The notes below the pieces were generated by a model, which searched no databases, was not told the DNA's origin, and worked only from the letters and a program-made list of their open reading frames with translations. From assembly GCA_947177405.1 (NCBI GenBank), contig CAMWUJ010000028.1, positions 1 to 35,490 of the forward strand: DNA of 35,490 bases. The letters run 5' to 3'. A program made the translations under genes and the position numbers. The stretch's first letter is position 1, and each line of letters starts with the position of its first letter. The stretch is from an uncultured Porphyromonadaceae bacterium (GTDB lineage: Bacteria > Bacteroidota > Bacteroidia > Bacteroidales > Muribaculaceae). Positions 26,701 through 35,151 of the stretch are shown one piece after another.

Positions 26701-28015
26701 TTGACAAGTCGAGTTCTTTGATTTTGGAATATTTAAATGCAGAATTACCGATTTTTGTAACAGCACTATAATCTATCTTGAAATCGGATAAATTTGTATG
26801 ATAAAACATATCATCAGAAATCTCCGTTATGGGACCGGATCCGGTTAAATCCAAACTCTGAAGGTTGGTACATTCATAGAAAACGCGCCCTTCCATTGTC
26901 AATCCCGGACAGTTGGAAAGATTCACTTTCCGCAAACTATTTAACGATTGAAACGTCCAATAAATTCTAAGCCCCCTTTCATGGTCGGAAAGGTCCACTT
27001 CAGTGAAGGTGGCCCCATAGAAAGCATTGCTTCCCAGATATTCCAAATCAGGCGTAACATGGAAATCAAGGTTGTTCTTAGTAAATTTTTTGGCGTTATA
27101 GAATGCCCGATTCTCTATTCTGCGCAATTTCGGAACGAGGTCAAGAGAAAAAGGAAGGTTTCCGCAATTGTAGAAGGCTTCTGAGCGAATATACATGATA
27201 TTTCCACTCTCATCTATATTGAATGTAGCCAACGATCCGCAATTATCAAAAGCTTGCGTTCCTATCTCTTCAAGAGCTTCGCATTTGAGATTAACTTCCG
27301 ACAAAGAGGTGCAGTTATAAAACGTATAGTTTCCGGTGGAAGTCAACGCTCCACTTTCTATATTCACAACGCTCAGCGCTGTATTCTCCGCGAAAACATA
27401 CTTTCCTAAAGATTTAAGATCATCACTCTTGATTGTGACGCAACCAAACGAGCATCCTCGGAAAGCTTCTTCTCCAATGCTTGTAAGCGATGTGTTTGAA
27501 CTGAGGTCAAGATCGGAGATAGCTGTCTGATAAAAAGCTTTGTTACCTATAAATTTCAGGTTGGTAGCATTTTCGAGATTTATTTCAGAAAGGAGGCTGC
27601 ACGACTCGAAACTATTATTTCCAATCCTTTCCAATGCAGGGAGTGAGCCGAAAGAGATACCTTTCAGCTTACTGCACAGGCGAAAAGAATTATCTCCGAT
27701 GTAACGGAAATAGGGATTGTCGGCTATCTCCAGGTTAACAATGGCATTTCGACCTCCGTTGGTATAGAGGGCATTCGCCCCTATTCCCACTACCCTATAT
27801 ATTTCACCGGCTTCATTTTCTACTTCAGCGGGAATCCGTAGTGTTGACGAAGGCAAGTCAAAGTTAATTCCAAGCTCTACCTCCCGGGTCCCATCATCAC
27901 TGCTCAGAGTGTTATAGTTCAATCCCTCATAACTGATGGTAACGGCTTCCGACAAGCCCACCCCCAAAAAGAACTGAACAATAAAGAAAAGTATTCGTAT
28001 ATTATGAGTTTTCAT
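23783..28015 (-). CDS. Giant BspA-like LRR and Ig-like surface protein (1410 aa)
   Basis: Signal peptide about 1-24. Residues about 75-540 are BspA-type leucine-rich repeats of ~23 residues (IGNNSFESCSLLSEINL, IGEEAFRGCS, IGTQAFDNCGSL), closing with the family's typical end VLYVPIESVKKYKAASIWKDI. From about 545 to 1350 there are tandem Ig-like domains, several of BIG2 type (VDENGYVSAVAPGSTVIRV; LTWTVKSGSEHVEME; VVWSSSNESVARI). The last ~40 residues (YDLFDINGRVLRLG ... PGIYLLRRGDEMIKIIIG) are a type IX-like tail. It begins 7 bp after the stop of the 1579-aa gene of the same architecture, so the two are co-transcribed paralogues. BspA proteins of related oral bacteria bind host matrix proteins; such a role here is inferred. 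Confidence 0.93.
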   Translation of the reverse strand: MKTHNIRILFFIVQFFLGVGLSEAVTISYEGLNYNTLSSDDGTREVELGINFDLPSSTLRIPAEVENEAGEIYRVVGIGANALYTNGGRNAIVNLEIADNPYFRYIGDNSFRLCSKLKGISFGSLPALERIGNNSFESCSLLSEINLENATNLKFIGNKAFYQTAISDLDLSSNTSLTSIGEEAFRGCSFGCVTIKSDDLKSLGKYVFAENTALSVVNIESGALTSTGNYTFYNCTSLSEVNLKCEALEEIGTQAFDNCGSLATFNIDESGNIMYIRSEAFYNCGNLPFSLDLVPKLRRIENRAFYNAKKFTKNNLDFHVTPDLEYLGSNAFYGATFTEVDLSDHERGLRIYWTFQSLNSLRKVNLSNCPGLTMEGRVFYECTNLQSLDLTGSGPITEISDDMFYHTNLSDFKIDYSAVTKIGNSAFKYSKIKELDLSKAEKLTEIGPNAFAHCSMSIVKLPASLEKLYNSAFEYTTFDRLVCFAPEPPIDPNEPHDATIREPFYSSQMLKKGVLYVPIESVKKYKAASIWKDIPVIRPFGYYENMSLPEKCEAYVGAEKEISISWMPEEAPFPGKVEWYIKEQDPDKFAIADLTPSAKPESVIVEGYLPGEYTLVARVRVEKEDKDEYVELESPLVIEYCPMEVVFKYPEYTFSGPRIDKWFGVSTIPEGVPMNDVWFVSSNPEVAIIWEQWGEGMWVMSSSPGTTDVYAMRNDEVLGKMTIRVQADRITSIKCDKDFLEICPGNSSTMSIIPDEPDFANPGDLTWTVKSGSEHVEMEVSEDTWSASFKGISTGEAVVEVKYNYEIKTTFKVYVIDGDVERVITDSESYTVRMNNDLEIFPSTAPVVFPATAYTYTIKDEEIAQIIENEEGQAFIHPLSIGKTELRVSLAANPDLFATADIEVIAETPLTEILIEGQRHPMIEMMEGEIKELSLSIDPLDASDARFRWSTDASAAQLQMEPSDDSQKVTIEALKSGRYLLSATALDGSGLTATAEISVGRIEPVSVKIIQPENDIIVGDDSQSFKAVIDPENASETLLAWNVSDENILTLEEISNDEVRIHPHASGTTVVFVMMTQDPWLMDMAVVKVWNKDEIRSISFAEEDLMLGMGGAPYKLTPVVAPADAEIPLLIWESTNENVAIVDENGYVSAVAPGSTVIRVKVADNPELTATCKVMVSAMKIEDLSLDKEEVEIVEGWSEIVTASFSNTEAYPELKWSVSDPDIAEITAYPFTNGVRVEGLMPGECELKVICEGLTAVCKVIVLPRPPRNIAIRMPAEYLALGSPGMEATIDYDHEELGRPDVVWSSSNESVARIEDMGDGTVRIIPVNAGECEIRVEETDLPDSYDVRGITVGYTTGVSGIFTDDDAEYDLFDINGRVLRLGAKVSEIKQLTPGIYLLRRGDEMIKIIIG

Positions 28016-28022
28016 CTTTCGG

Positions 28023-31000
28023 TTATTTAAAATTTCCTATTATGGTTTTTCTCACGCCATTCTTATCCGCAATCAGATATACTCCGGGTTCGAGATTCTC
28101 CAATTCCGATACCTTGATATTCTCCCGCAGAAGGAATCCGGTTACGGTATATACATCCACTCTCTTCTCCTCCGCTGAGATATCCTTAATCTCGGTGGCT
28201 ATGTCATTTACCGAGAGCAGATAGTAATCATTGATGTCTGGGTGATCCATATGCTCGACGCGTATCATGGTATCGCCGGCACGCAATGGAGTGATGTCGG
28301 CATAACCATTCTCTTTAGGCTTGATAGTGGCTACACTTTCATCCGAAGATGTCCATTGTAGTTTCGGAGAGAAATAGTAAGGATCGAGCACCGCTCTCAC
28401 CTGATGCGTTCCATCCGTCAGATCCACTTCATCATAATTACGCTCTATTTTAATACTGTTTAATACGATCTTACCCACAATAACCTCACAACTTGCCGAT
28501 ATTCCGGGATCGCTTTTCGAAGTGGCGGTGATGAATGTGGATCCCTCTTTAAGAGCATAGAAACCTGCTTCTCTGGAATTGATATCAGTCAGAACTTTCA
28601 CAATCGAAGTATCCTCCACACTCCATTCCATCTCCACCTCAGCTTCGGCCGGATCCAATGTTGCCGTCAGGCTGAATCTTTCTCCCGGAGCAATATGCAC
28701 CTCCTCTTCCGACAAAGATATTTTGTGATCGGGCACCACTCCCTCTATCGGGCGAACCTGCACATAGCAATGAGCCGAAAGATGTGATCCGTCGGTGGTA
28801 TAGGCAGTTATTACCGTTTTTCCCACTTTCAGGCCTCTCACATTTCCTGCCTCGTCCACAGCAGCTATCTGAGGATCATTGCTTTCCCATCTTAGACTTC
28901 CAAGATCTGCATCCGCCGGATCGTAGCTTGGATGGAGTGTGGTTTCAGTGCCTGTAGTGAGGGAATAGAGGCTTTCATCAAAACTTAATTTAGTGAAAGG
29001 CACCACTGAATGAACGGCGACAGTCATCTCATCCCTTATTTCGGGATTATTCTTATCATATACCGTGAGCTTGGCGCGTCCGGGATTAATTCCGGTGAGA
29101 TATGCTTTTCCGGAAGCGGATGTTGTCACCTCAAACACCCCACTGTTGCCTGTTTCCCATATTAATTCAGCCGGTAGGGCATTGGCCGGAGTTATGGTGG
29201 CTTCCACTTCTTCGGCATCTCCGTGAAGAATGAGGGAGAGTGATTCCCTATCGAGAGAAATGGATTCCAACGCTACATCAGTCACCTTCACGGGCACTTC
29301 CTTGATCAGGCCGGTACCTCCATCGGTGGAGACAGTCAGCACACAATCTCCTGCAGCAAGACTGCGTATTTTTATGCTGCGTAAATCCTCACTCTTTTCT
29401 ATTTCAATTATCCCATCTTTATCGGTTTCCCAACTTATGAGTTCAAGGTCGGCTTCTTCAGGAATAAGGGATATTATGGATAAAGTCTCCTCACCTTTAC
29501 CGTCAATAACGATATTTTCACCGGATAGATCCATTGCCTCCACAGGATGGGAAGTGGTTACGGTGACCGGGCGGAAAGCATACTTGGTGCTCGTGCCGTT
29601 TACACAAACACGGAGATTAGTGGTACCTATCGACTTCGGCTTGAGCTCCACACCTTTCCCCTCACTTGATACGACCTCAAGCAACGACTCATCGTCAACC
29701 GACCATACAGCTGAATACACAGTGGCATTCTCCGGAACGGTAACGAGATTCAATTTTATATTTCCATCCGATTTCTTGAAATTATCGATGTCAACGGGAA
29801 CAGATATCGCTTCAAGACGCACCGGCTTTACGATTACTTTAATCGTCTTTGATAACTCGGAATTTCCTTCGGGTGATACCTTAATCTCAACCTCTCCGGG
29901 ACGAAGAGCCTTGAGTTTCATAGTTTTCTTATCATCGGTAGCTATTAGTTCAGCCACAGGTGCATCCTTTGGGGAATTGATAATCTCCCAATTGAATCCC
30001 GATACGTATGCAAACTCCGGTTCGTAGCTCACACTCAAAAGCTGCTCGGTGCCATCGTCCATCTCAGACTTCTGAGATTTCAGAGAGAGGAGATCCAATT
30101 GAGCGTTCACCACCTTAATTTTAGTATGACATAACTTTTCCTGGAATTCCTCGTCTCCCACTATCCATGCCGCATAGTTTACATCTTCAGAGTCAACGAG
30201 ACCTTTAATCTTAAATCTCAAGGTGAAAGGCTTTACAAGATGATCCGCGTCAAAATTAGGGATTCCATTCGGCCAGAATATTCTCTCAGCAGAAGCGTTG
30301 GCCGGCTCCGGGATCAGGGTTATATCCGCATACTCGTCAGCCACAGAGAAAATATATTCATCCTTCTCAAAACGGATTGATGTGGGTTTTACCGGATTAA
30401 CCGAAACGTTTTTATTATCAAACCATCTTATATTATGATTGCCTTGAAGGGAATTTATATTCTGAGACACGTTTATATTGAATTTTCCCGGCCATTTACC
30501 CATAAACACTGCACTTTCCCCACTTCTATCGCGCGTGAGGCTATATAGCGGATTTTCATCTGTATCATAGTCAAAGGGGAGGTCCAGATTAGCAGATGCC
30601 TGGGTATATTCAGAAAGGTCGTAGTCTATGTACCAATTGGTAAACATAGTTGACGGAGGAGGCGCACAGGATGGTTCCCATTCAAGTCTCAAGTTGACAG
30701 GGTCTCCGTTATTACAATCCTCCTGATCGATAATGACTTTGACATTTCCAACTGTTCCCATCGGATATATCCCTATCTCACTCCAAGGGAAAGTGTCGGA
30801 ATAGGTTTGCATCACGGATTCCTCCACAATAAGGATTCCCTCTGCTTTGGTTGGCTCGGAAAATATGCTTTCGCTCCCTGCCACCACAGGAGGAACAAGG
30901 GCATCCGAGACAATATATTTAAGATTCTGACATTCAGTGAATGTCTCTACTCCTACGGAAGTCACCGCCTCCGGTAAGAGGATCTCAGTGAGGCCACTTC

Positions 31001-32762
31001 CCTTAAAACAGCGGTCGCCTATCTTCTTCAATCTCCGGCAATCCTTCAGATTCACTTTCTCGAGCCCGCTGCACCCCAGGAAGGCTTCCTCCCCTATCTC
31101 TTTGAGCATAATACATCCCGAAAGATCTATCTGCTTTATTCCGGGGCTATTACTGAATGCTCGATCTCCTATTGTAACCAGGTTACGGCTCTCCGACAAG
31201 TTCAAGTTTTCTACTTCCAACAACGGATTGTCGGAAAAAGCGTTTTCGCCTATCGCTTCAAGCTCAAGGCACCCTCCGATTTTAAGCGTTTTCAAGTTCT
31301 GGAATCCGCTGAAAGTATTTGCTGCTATCTCTTTAGCTCTGGCGTCTGAGAAATCTGCATATTCAAGAGCCGGCATCTCGGATGCTTTAATTTTCATCCC
31401 ATCGATAAAGAGGTTGGGGCAGCCTCCCATCAAGAGATTTTTCAATCCTCCCGCATAAGTTATTGCTCCTGCAGAGGTAAGCTCCGGACAATTGCTGCAA
31501 TCAAAAGTCTTGATTTCATTTCTTCTCATGAAAGGAACCGTACCAATAGAAGTCAATGAGCTCAGATCTGAAAGATCCAAGACAGCAGGCAATGAATAGG
31601 TACCCACTTTTGATACTCCCAATATCGCATTTCCGATGGATGTCAGAGATTGGCACCCTTTCACGCTGAAATTTTTTAATGAAGAGTTACCATAGAAAGC
31701 ATAATTCCCTATTTTCGCAAGTTGAGTGAGGTTTGATAGATCTACGGAAGTAAGTGAGTTATAGGCCAAGCTGTAGGTTCCAATATACTGAAGAGGAGAA
31801 TCAGAGGGTAAATCGAGATTTCCCTTTATGCCACAGTTATAAAACGCATAGTCCTCTATTCTTTCCAAATTCCTGAACACCGGCAATTCAAAACTTAACT
31901 TCTCACAATCCCTGAAACACTCTTCCCCAAAAACTTTTACGTTTGTAAGACCGTCAGGATTTATCGACTCTAAAGCATGAGAATATTTAAAAGCTTGCTT
32001 ACCAATTCTTTCCACCTGTCCCACCGGCAAAACAACAGTTGTTAATGCTTTTGCTGAATTAATCACGTCATATACCAGATTATCAGGTATCTCTTTCAAA
32101 GGAGCGGAGGGGTGAAACACAATACTCTCTATTCCCATCCCACAAAATGCCTTGGCACCTATTGAGGATAATTTCGAGCAATTGGAAAAATCCAATTTAG
32201 TCACAGATTGTTGGCCATAGAGAGCACGTTCTCCTATACTTTCAAGGTTGACACACTTAGTAAAGTCAAGGTCCGGCGCAAGGGAACCACTTGACCCTCT
32301 CTCATCACATCTGAATGCATCTTTACCAATTTTCTTCAGGTTGATTAATCCGGACAGGTCTATGGATTCGAGTTTAATCTCTTTGGGAAAATAGAACACC
32401 GAATCCCCTATATATTCAAGATTGGTGGCTCCTGACATGTCGATATGACCCATTCCATTCCAGTAATATTGAATATCGGTTATTCTCGCTCTTGATGAAA
32501 TACCAATGACTTTATAATATACAGGGTTCTTTCCTCCTTGCGTGACAGTAGGAGGGATTACCAAGTATCCCGCTCCTTCGTAGCTTCTGAATTTTACAAT
32601 CTCGCAGGTCTTATTCGTTTCAGATAAAACCTTGATGTAAAAATCAGACATAGTTAATTCTTCTCCGTCACTTGCATAAACCGCAAAAGAGAAGAATAGG
32701 GATAGAATCACCAACAGGAGCTCCCTCCCTTTATTATGAAAAAGTTTAATAATTTGTTTCAT
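28023..32762 (-). CDS. Giant BspA-like LRR and Ig-like surface protein (1579 aa)
   Basis: Signal peptide about 1-30 (RELLLVILSLFFSFAVYA). Residues about 60-665 are BspA-type LRRs in long form (LEYIGDSVFYF, LKKIGKDAFRC, LESIGERALYG, LTSIGNAILG, LKEIGEEAFLGCSGLEKVNL), ending EESVMQTYSDTFPWSEIGIYP. The stretch 670-1510 holds about eight Ig-like modules, many BIG2-like (ESNDPQIAAVDEAGNVRGLKVGKTVITAY written as separate strands; WSVEDTSIVKVL; WTSSDESVATI). The tail from about 1535 (VDVYTVTGFLLREN ... PGVYLIADKNG) is type IX-like. It is the first of two co-transcribed giants. No clear promoter is visible in the 145-bp gap upstream, which holds a hairpin, so it may depend on read-through from the 590-aa gene. 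Confidence 0.93.
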   Translation of the reverse strand: MKQIIKLFHNKGRELLLVILSLFFSFAVYASDGEELTMSDFYIKVLSETNKTCEIVKFRSYEGAGYLVIPPTVTQGGKNPVYYKVIGISSRARITDIQYYWNGMGHIDMSGATNLEYIGDSVFYFPKEIKLESIDLSGLINLKKIGKDAFRCDERGSSGSLAPDLDFTKCVNLESIGERALYGQQSVTKLDFSNCSKLSSIGAKAFCGMGIESIVFHPSAPLKEIPDNLVYDVINSAKALTTVVLPVGQVERIGKQAFKYSHALESINPDGLTNVKVFGEECFRDCEKLSFELPVFRNLERIEDYAFYNCGIKGNLDLPSDSPLQYIGTYSLAYNSLTSVDLSNLTQLAKIGNYAFYGNSSLKNFSVKGCQSLTSIGNAILGVSKVGTYSLPAVLDLSDLSSLTSIGTVPFMRRNEIKTFDCSNCPELTSAGAITYAGGLKNLLMGGCPNLFIDGMKIKASEMPALEYADFSDARAKEIAANTFSGFQNLKTLKIGGCLELEAIGENAFSDNPLLEVENLNLSESRNLVTIGDRAFSNSPGIKQIDLSGCIMLKEIGEEAFLGCSGLEKVNLKDCRRLKKIGDRCFKGSGLTEILLPEAVTSVGVETFTECQNLKYIVSDALVPPVVAGSESIFSEPTKAEGILIVEESVMQTYSDTFPWSEIGIYPMGTVGNVKVIIDQEDCNNGDPVNLRLEWEPSCAPPPSTMFTNWYIDYDLSEYTQASANLDLPFDYDTDENPLYSLTRDRSGESAVFMGKWPGKFNINVSQNINSLQGNHNIRWFDNKNVSVNPVKPTSIRFEKDEYIFSVADEYADITLIPEPANASAERIFWPNGIPNFDADHLVKPFTLRFKIKGLVDSEDVNYAAWIVGDEEFQEKLCHTKIKVVNAQLDLLSLKSQKSEMDDGTEQLLSVSYEPEFAYVSGFNWEIINSPKDAPVAELIATDDKKTMKLKALRPGEVEIKVSPEGNSELSKTIKVIVKPVRLEAISVPVDIDNFKKSDGNIKLNLVTVPENATVYSAVWSVDDESLLEVVSSEGKGVELKPKSIGTTNLRVCVNGTSTKYAFRPVTVTTSHPVEAMDLSGENIVIDGKGEETLSIISLIPEEADLELISWETDKDGIIEIEKSEDLRSIKIRSLAAGDCVLTVSTDGGTGLIKEVPVKVTDVALESISLDRESLSLILHGDAEEVEATITPANALPAELIWETGNSGVFEVTTSASGKAYLTGINPGRAKLTVYDKNNPEIRDEMTVAVHSVVPFTKLSFDESLYSLTTGTETTLHPSYDPADADLGSLRWESNDPQIAAVDEAGNVRGLKVGKTVITAYTTDGSHLSAHCYVQVRPIEGVVPDHKISLSEEEVHIAPGERFSLTATLDPAEAEVEMEWSVEDTSIVKVLTDINSREAGFYALKEGSTFITATSKSDPGISASCEVIVGKIVLNSIKIERNYDEVDLTDGTHQVRAVLDPYYFSPKLQWTSSDESVATIKPKENGYADITPLRAGDTMIRVEHMDHPDINDYYLLSVNDIATEIKDISAEEKRVDVYTVTGFLLRENIKVSELENLEPGVYLIADKNGVRKTIIGNFK

Positions 32763-32794
32763 ACATATTGCAATAATGTTAGTTACTTAAATAA

Positions 32795-32824
32795 GCAGCT
32801 CCTGCCCAAGTAAACAGGAGCTGC
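32795..32824 (-). terminator. Hairpin between the 590-aa and 1579-aa genes
   Basis: GCAGCTCCTG (32795-32804) and CAGGAGCTGC (32815-32824) form a perfect 10-bp stem with a 10-nt loop. On the minus strand it is followed by TTATTTAAG. It lies 84 nt after the stop codon at 32908 and 33 nt before the ATG at 32762. It could be a terminator or an attenuator controlling read-through into the LRR genes. Confidence 0.6.
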
Positions 32825-32907
32825 GCACAGATGATTAAGGTTGTATTGTCTGTTATCATCCCTGAGGAAGAGCAGATGCCTATACTCCAGGGGGTCAGCT
32901 AAGTAAA

Positions 32908-34680
32908 TCAGTATTTTAGTTTGAAGGATTTTCCGGCAGCGGTTACAATGTAAGTTTCACCTTTCTGAAGCTTCAATACATTTATGCCACTCTTCGCGGC
33001 CCCTTTATATAGGATAGCTCCATTGAGACTATACACTGCTATAGGAGCACCTTCCTCAACATTAAGAAGTTCTATTCCATCATTATTTTTTCTCCAGCTG
33101 AAAACATTGGAAGCAGTTTCGGCAATCCCACTCTCGGCAACCTTCACAAACTTGAGACGTGCCTCAGTCTGAGCCTCGTTCATAAAAAGATATATATCAT
33201 AATAGCCGGTCATATCCACCTTCACAAAACCCACTTCCGGCTCTGCATCAGCAGTGAAAAGAGTGGTTTCCACCTCATCTCCGGTCAAAGCGGCTTCTTC
33301 AGAATCCTTCGGCCATCCGAAATAGAAATAGTAACCACCGATTCTTACCTCTTTTACATTATCCATCAGCACACGAGTATAGACAGCTTCTGTATCACCG
33401 GAGATTCGGTCTGCCGTATAGCTCTTTAAAGTTTCTTCTTTAGTAGTAAGAGTGAAGGTATATATCGGATACGTCATACGATTAATCTCACCATCCATTG
33501 ACAGTGTCATGTTATGAAGGTCAAGCTTCAGCTTCACGTCATGAGCCTCGAATGCATAAGGGAGCGCCGGATTATAATTGAAGTAACCGCTCTCTATTCT
33601 TACCTTGCAAGGCTCACCCGGCACGAGAGCACCTGAAGCGGGACCAAACCACAAGTGGATGTCTGTATCAGGAATATATCCTTCAAACTCGCCTCCATTG
33701 ATGGCAAAATCCGACTTAAGGGTTTCACCCTCCCATTCATATATACCCGGGGACACGCAGGTCATTTTCAAAGATGGGTCGGCAAGCTCATCACCGGAGT
33801 GGTATAGGTAAAGATCTCCGGTATAGTTGGCAAGCTCATCGGGAATCACATAGTCGGAGAATGATACCGTAGCACCGGAGAAATCTTCGGCATATTCCAC
33901 TGTAATATTATATGTTCCGTTCAGTCCCTTGGCAAACGCGGTGAATTCGGGATTAGCTACAAGATCCACTTTCATGTTTTCAGGAGTGGCAGGAGTGCCA
34001 TCTTTGGTGGCCCAGCCCATCTCAAGATGAGAGTAGGAGTCGTAGAGGTAGAATTCGAAATCACCGTTGATAGGAATCTCACGATAGACAGTTGTATAAT
34101 AATCTTTCATTTTCGGAGAGTAGTTACCTGCAGAGGAAATCAGGACAGCCCTTTGGGAAGAAAATTCATAATCTTTGCTCTTGTCAAAAGTGAGTGTGGC
34201 TTTATCTCCTTCAAAATCCACAACTATATTATATACGGCCTCAAAATCAGCCTTTCCATAAAAAGCCTCGAAAGCATGGGGCACACCTGTGAAATAAAGG
34301 TCAATGGAAGGATTCTCTTGGTTGGCTACTGTATTATCGTTTTTAGCATAATACCAATATCCGTCACCTTCCCAGCTCTGAAGCATCAGATTATCTCCGG
34401 AGTGCACGGGCACATTATAGAAAATAGTCTGATTCTCGTTTTCTCCGGGTGTCGGGAAATATGTCGCCAGACTCGACTCACCTATAAAGAGATAAAAACT
34501 CATATATTCCGGCATTTCACCATCGGCTCGTGTAACATTCTTGTTCAGATCGGCAGGGGCCTTATTGTATAGGCCGGCAGGAGCCTTCGGAGAAGAGACT
34601 TTCTCGCCTACGGTTATTGCGCAAAGTCCGGGGAGGGCACTTAAAACGCAAAGGGTGAAAAGAAGTAACGTTTTTTTCAT
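32908..34680 (-). CDS. Secreted protein of unknown function with repeated beta-sandwich modules and sorting tail
   Basis: 590 aa. Signal peptide about 1-20 (MKKTLLLFTLCVLSALPGLCA). The body contains several similar beta-rich blocks: phrases such as 'GDLYLYHSGDELADPSLKM ... GIYEWEGETL' and 'MSFYLFIGESSLATYF' recall the tandem starch-binding-type modules of SusE/SusF proteins, but this is a faint resemblance and I do not assign a family. Each block ends near a phrase like YNIVVDFEGDKATLTF or YNITVEYAEDFSGATVSF, pointing to internal repeats. The last ~45 residues (IAVYSLNGAILYKGA ... GETYIVTAAGKSFKLKY) are a type IX-like tail. It has a -7 promoter box upstream and a hairpin downstream, and is transcribed toward the two LRR genes. 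Confidence 0.83.
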   Translation of the reverse strand: MKKTLLLFTLCVLSALPGLCAITVGEKVSSPKAPAGLYNKAPADLNKNVTRADGEMPEYMSFYLFIGESSLATYFPTPGENENQTIFYNVPVHSGDNLMLQSWEGDGYWYYAKNDNTVANQENPSIDLYFTGVPHAFEAFYGKADFEAVYNIVVDFEGDKATLTFDKSKDYEFSSQRAVLISSAGNYSPKMKDYYTTVYREIPINGDFEFYLYDSYSHLEMGWATKDGTPATPENMKVDLVANPEFTAFAKGLNGTYNITVEYAEDFSGATVSFSDYVIPDELANYTGDLYLYHSGDELADPSLKMTCVSPGIYEWEGETLKSDFAINGGEFEGYIPDTDIHLWFGPASGALVPGEPCKVRIESGYFNYNPALPYAFEAHDVKLKLDLHNMTLSMDGEINRMTYPIYTFTLTTKEETLKSYTADRISGDTEAVYTRVLMDNVKEVRIGGYYFYFGWPKDSEEAALTGDEVETTLFTADAEPEVGFVKVDMTGYYDIYLFMNEAQTEARLKFVKVAESGIAETASNVFSWRKNNDGIELLNVEEGAPIAVYSLNGAILYKGAAKSGINVLKLQKGETYIVTAAGKSFKLKY

Positions 34681-34723
34681 AGAAGGTTGTTTTTACAGTT
34701 GTTAGTAATTTGATCTTCAATTG

Positions 34724-34758
34724 CAAAGTTAAATCGAAATTTTCATTTTACCCCCCCC
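34724..34758 (-). promoter_or_regulatory. Candidate promoter of the 590-aa gene with a C8 tract at -33
   Basis: On the minus strand TAACTTTG (34731 to 34724) is an exact -7 box, with a leader of about 37 nt to the ATG. No TTTG is found at the -33 position; a run of eight G (C8 on the plus strand, 34751-34758) sits at about that place. The promoter is therefore incomplete or depends on the tract. Confidence 0.5.
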
Positions 34759-34856
34759 GATTGTTAAATTTTGTTAATATTATTTAATGTTGCACCTATT
34801 ATTATTTTTATGTTATGATGTTTAAAATGAATTGTCTGGAACGATTTAACAAAGTG

Positions 34857-35151
34857 CAACCCCTCCGTGGTCCCGTCCAATTTACCAAATGAGGCGATTT
34901 CAACCCTGGAAGGGTTTCCGTCCAACCTAACCGGGGGTTGGCGAGGTACTAGCCTACCCCCGGATACATCAAAAGTCGATCTCAACCCAGGAGGGGTTGC
35001 CGTTTATTACTCAGGCAGAAAAATCAATATTATGTTACGGCAACCCTTCCAGGGTTGAGTCCGACGCAACCGGGGAGACCGGGGGTAATCGCCCCGAGGC
35101 GATGTAACCCCCGGTTAGGTTAAAAGGCAACCCTTCCCGGGTTGTGGGGGT
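34857..35151. repeat. REP/BIME-like cluster of paired hairpins
   Basis: A non-coding block of short palindromes in two types. Type 1 is CAACCC..GGGTTG (34901-34917, 34983-35000, 35041-35057, 35128-35144; the copy near 34857 is partial). Type 2 is a longer ACCGGGGGT..ACCCCCGG hairpin (34930-34963 and 35079-35116, with ATCGCC/GGCGAT strengthening the second). The word AACCTAACCGGGGGTT at 34924-34939 recurs exactly inverted at 35106-35121, so the two three-hairpin cassettes face each other. This resembles bacterial interspersed mosaic elements moved by REP-associated transposases, none of which is in the window. The 73-aa frame here is a by-product. Confidence 0.75.

Noticed and set aside
29230..30027. 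A 265-residue Ser/Thr-rich plus-strand frame
   Set aside because: Antisense to the 1579-aa gene; composition is a by-product of acidic codons in the real gene.
32763..32859. A 26-codon minus-strand ORF before the 1579-aa gene, considered as an N-terminal extension
   Set aside because: It reaches a TAA before the gene and is out of frame with it.
34764..35058. Short open frames on both strands in the hairpin cluster
   Set aside because: They are made of the palindromic repeats and translate to repeat-derived peptides.
34857..35151. A CRISPR array at the right edge
   Set aside because: The repeats are inverted hairpins of two types at uneven spacing, not direct repeats with unique spacers, and no cas gene is present.
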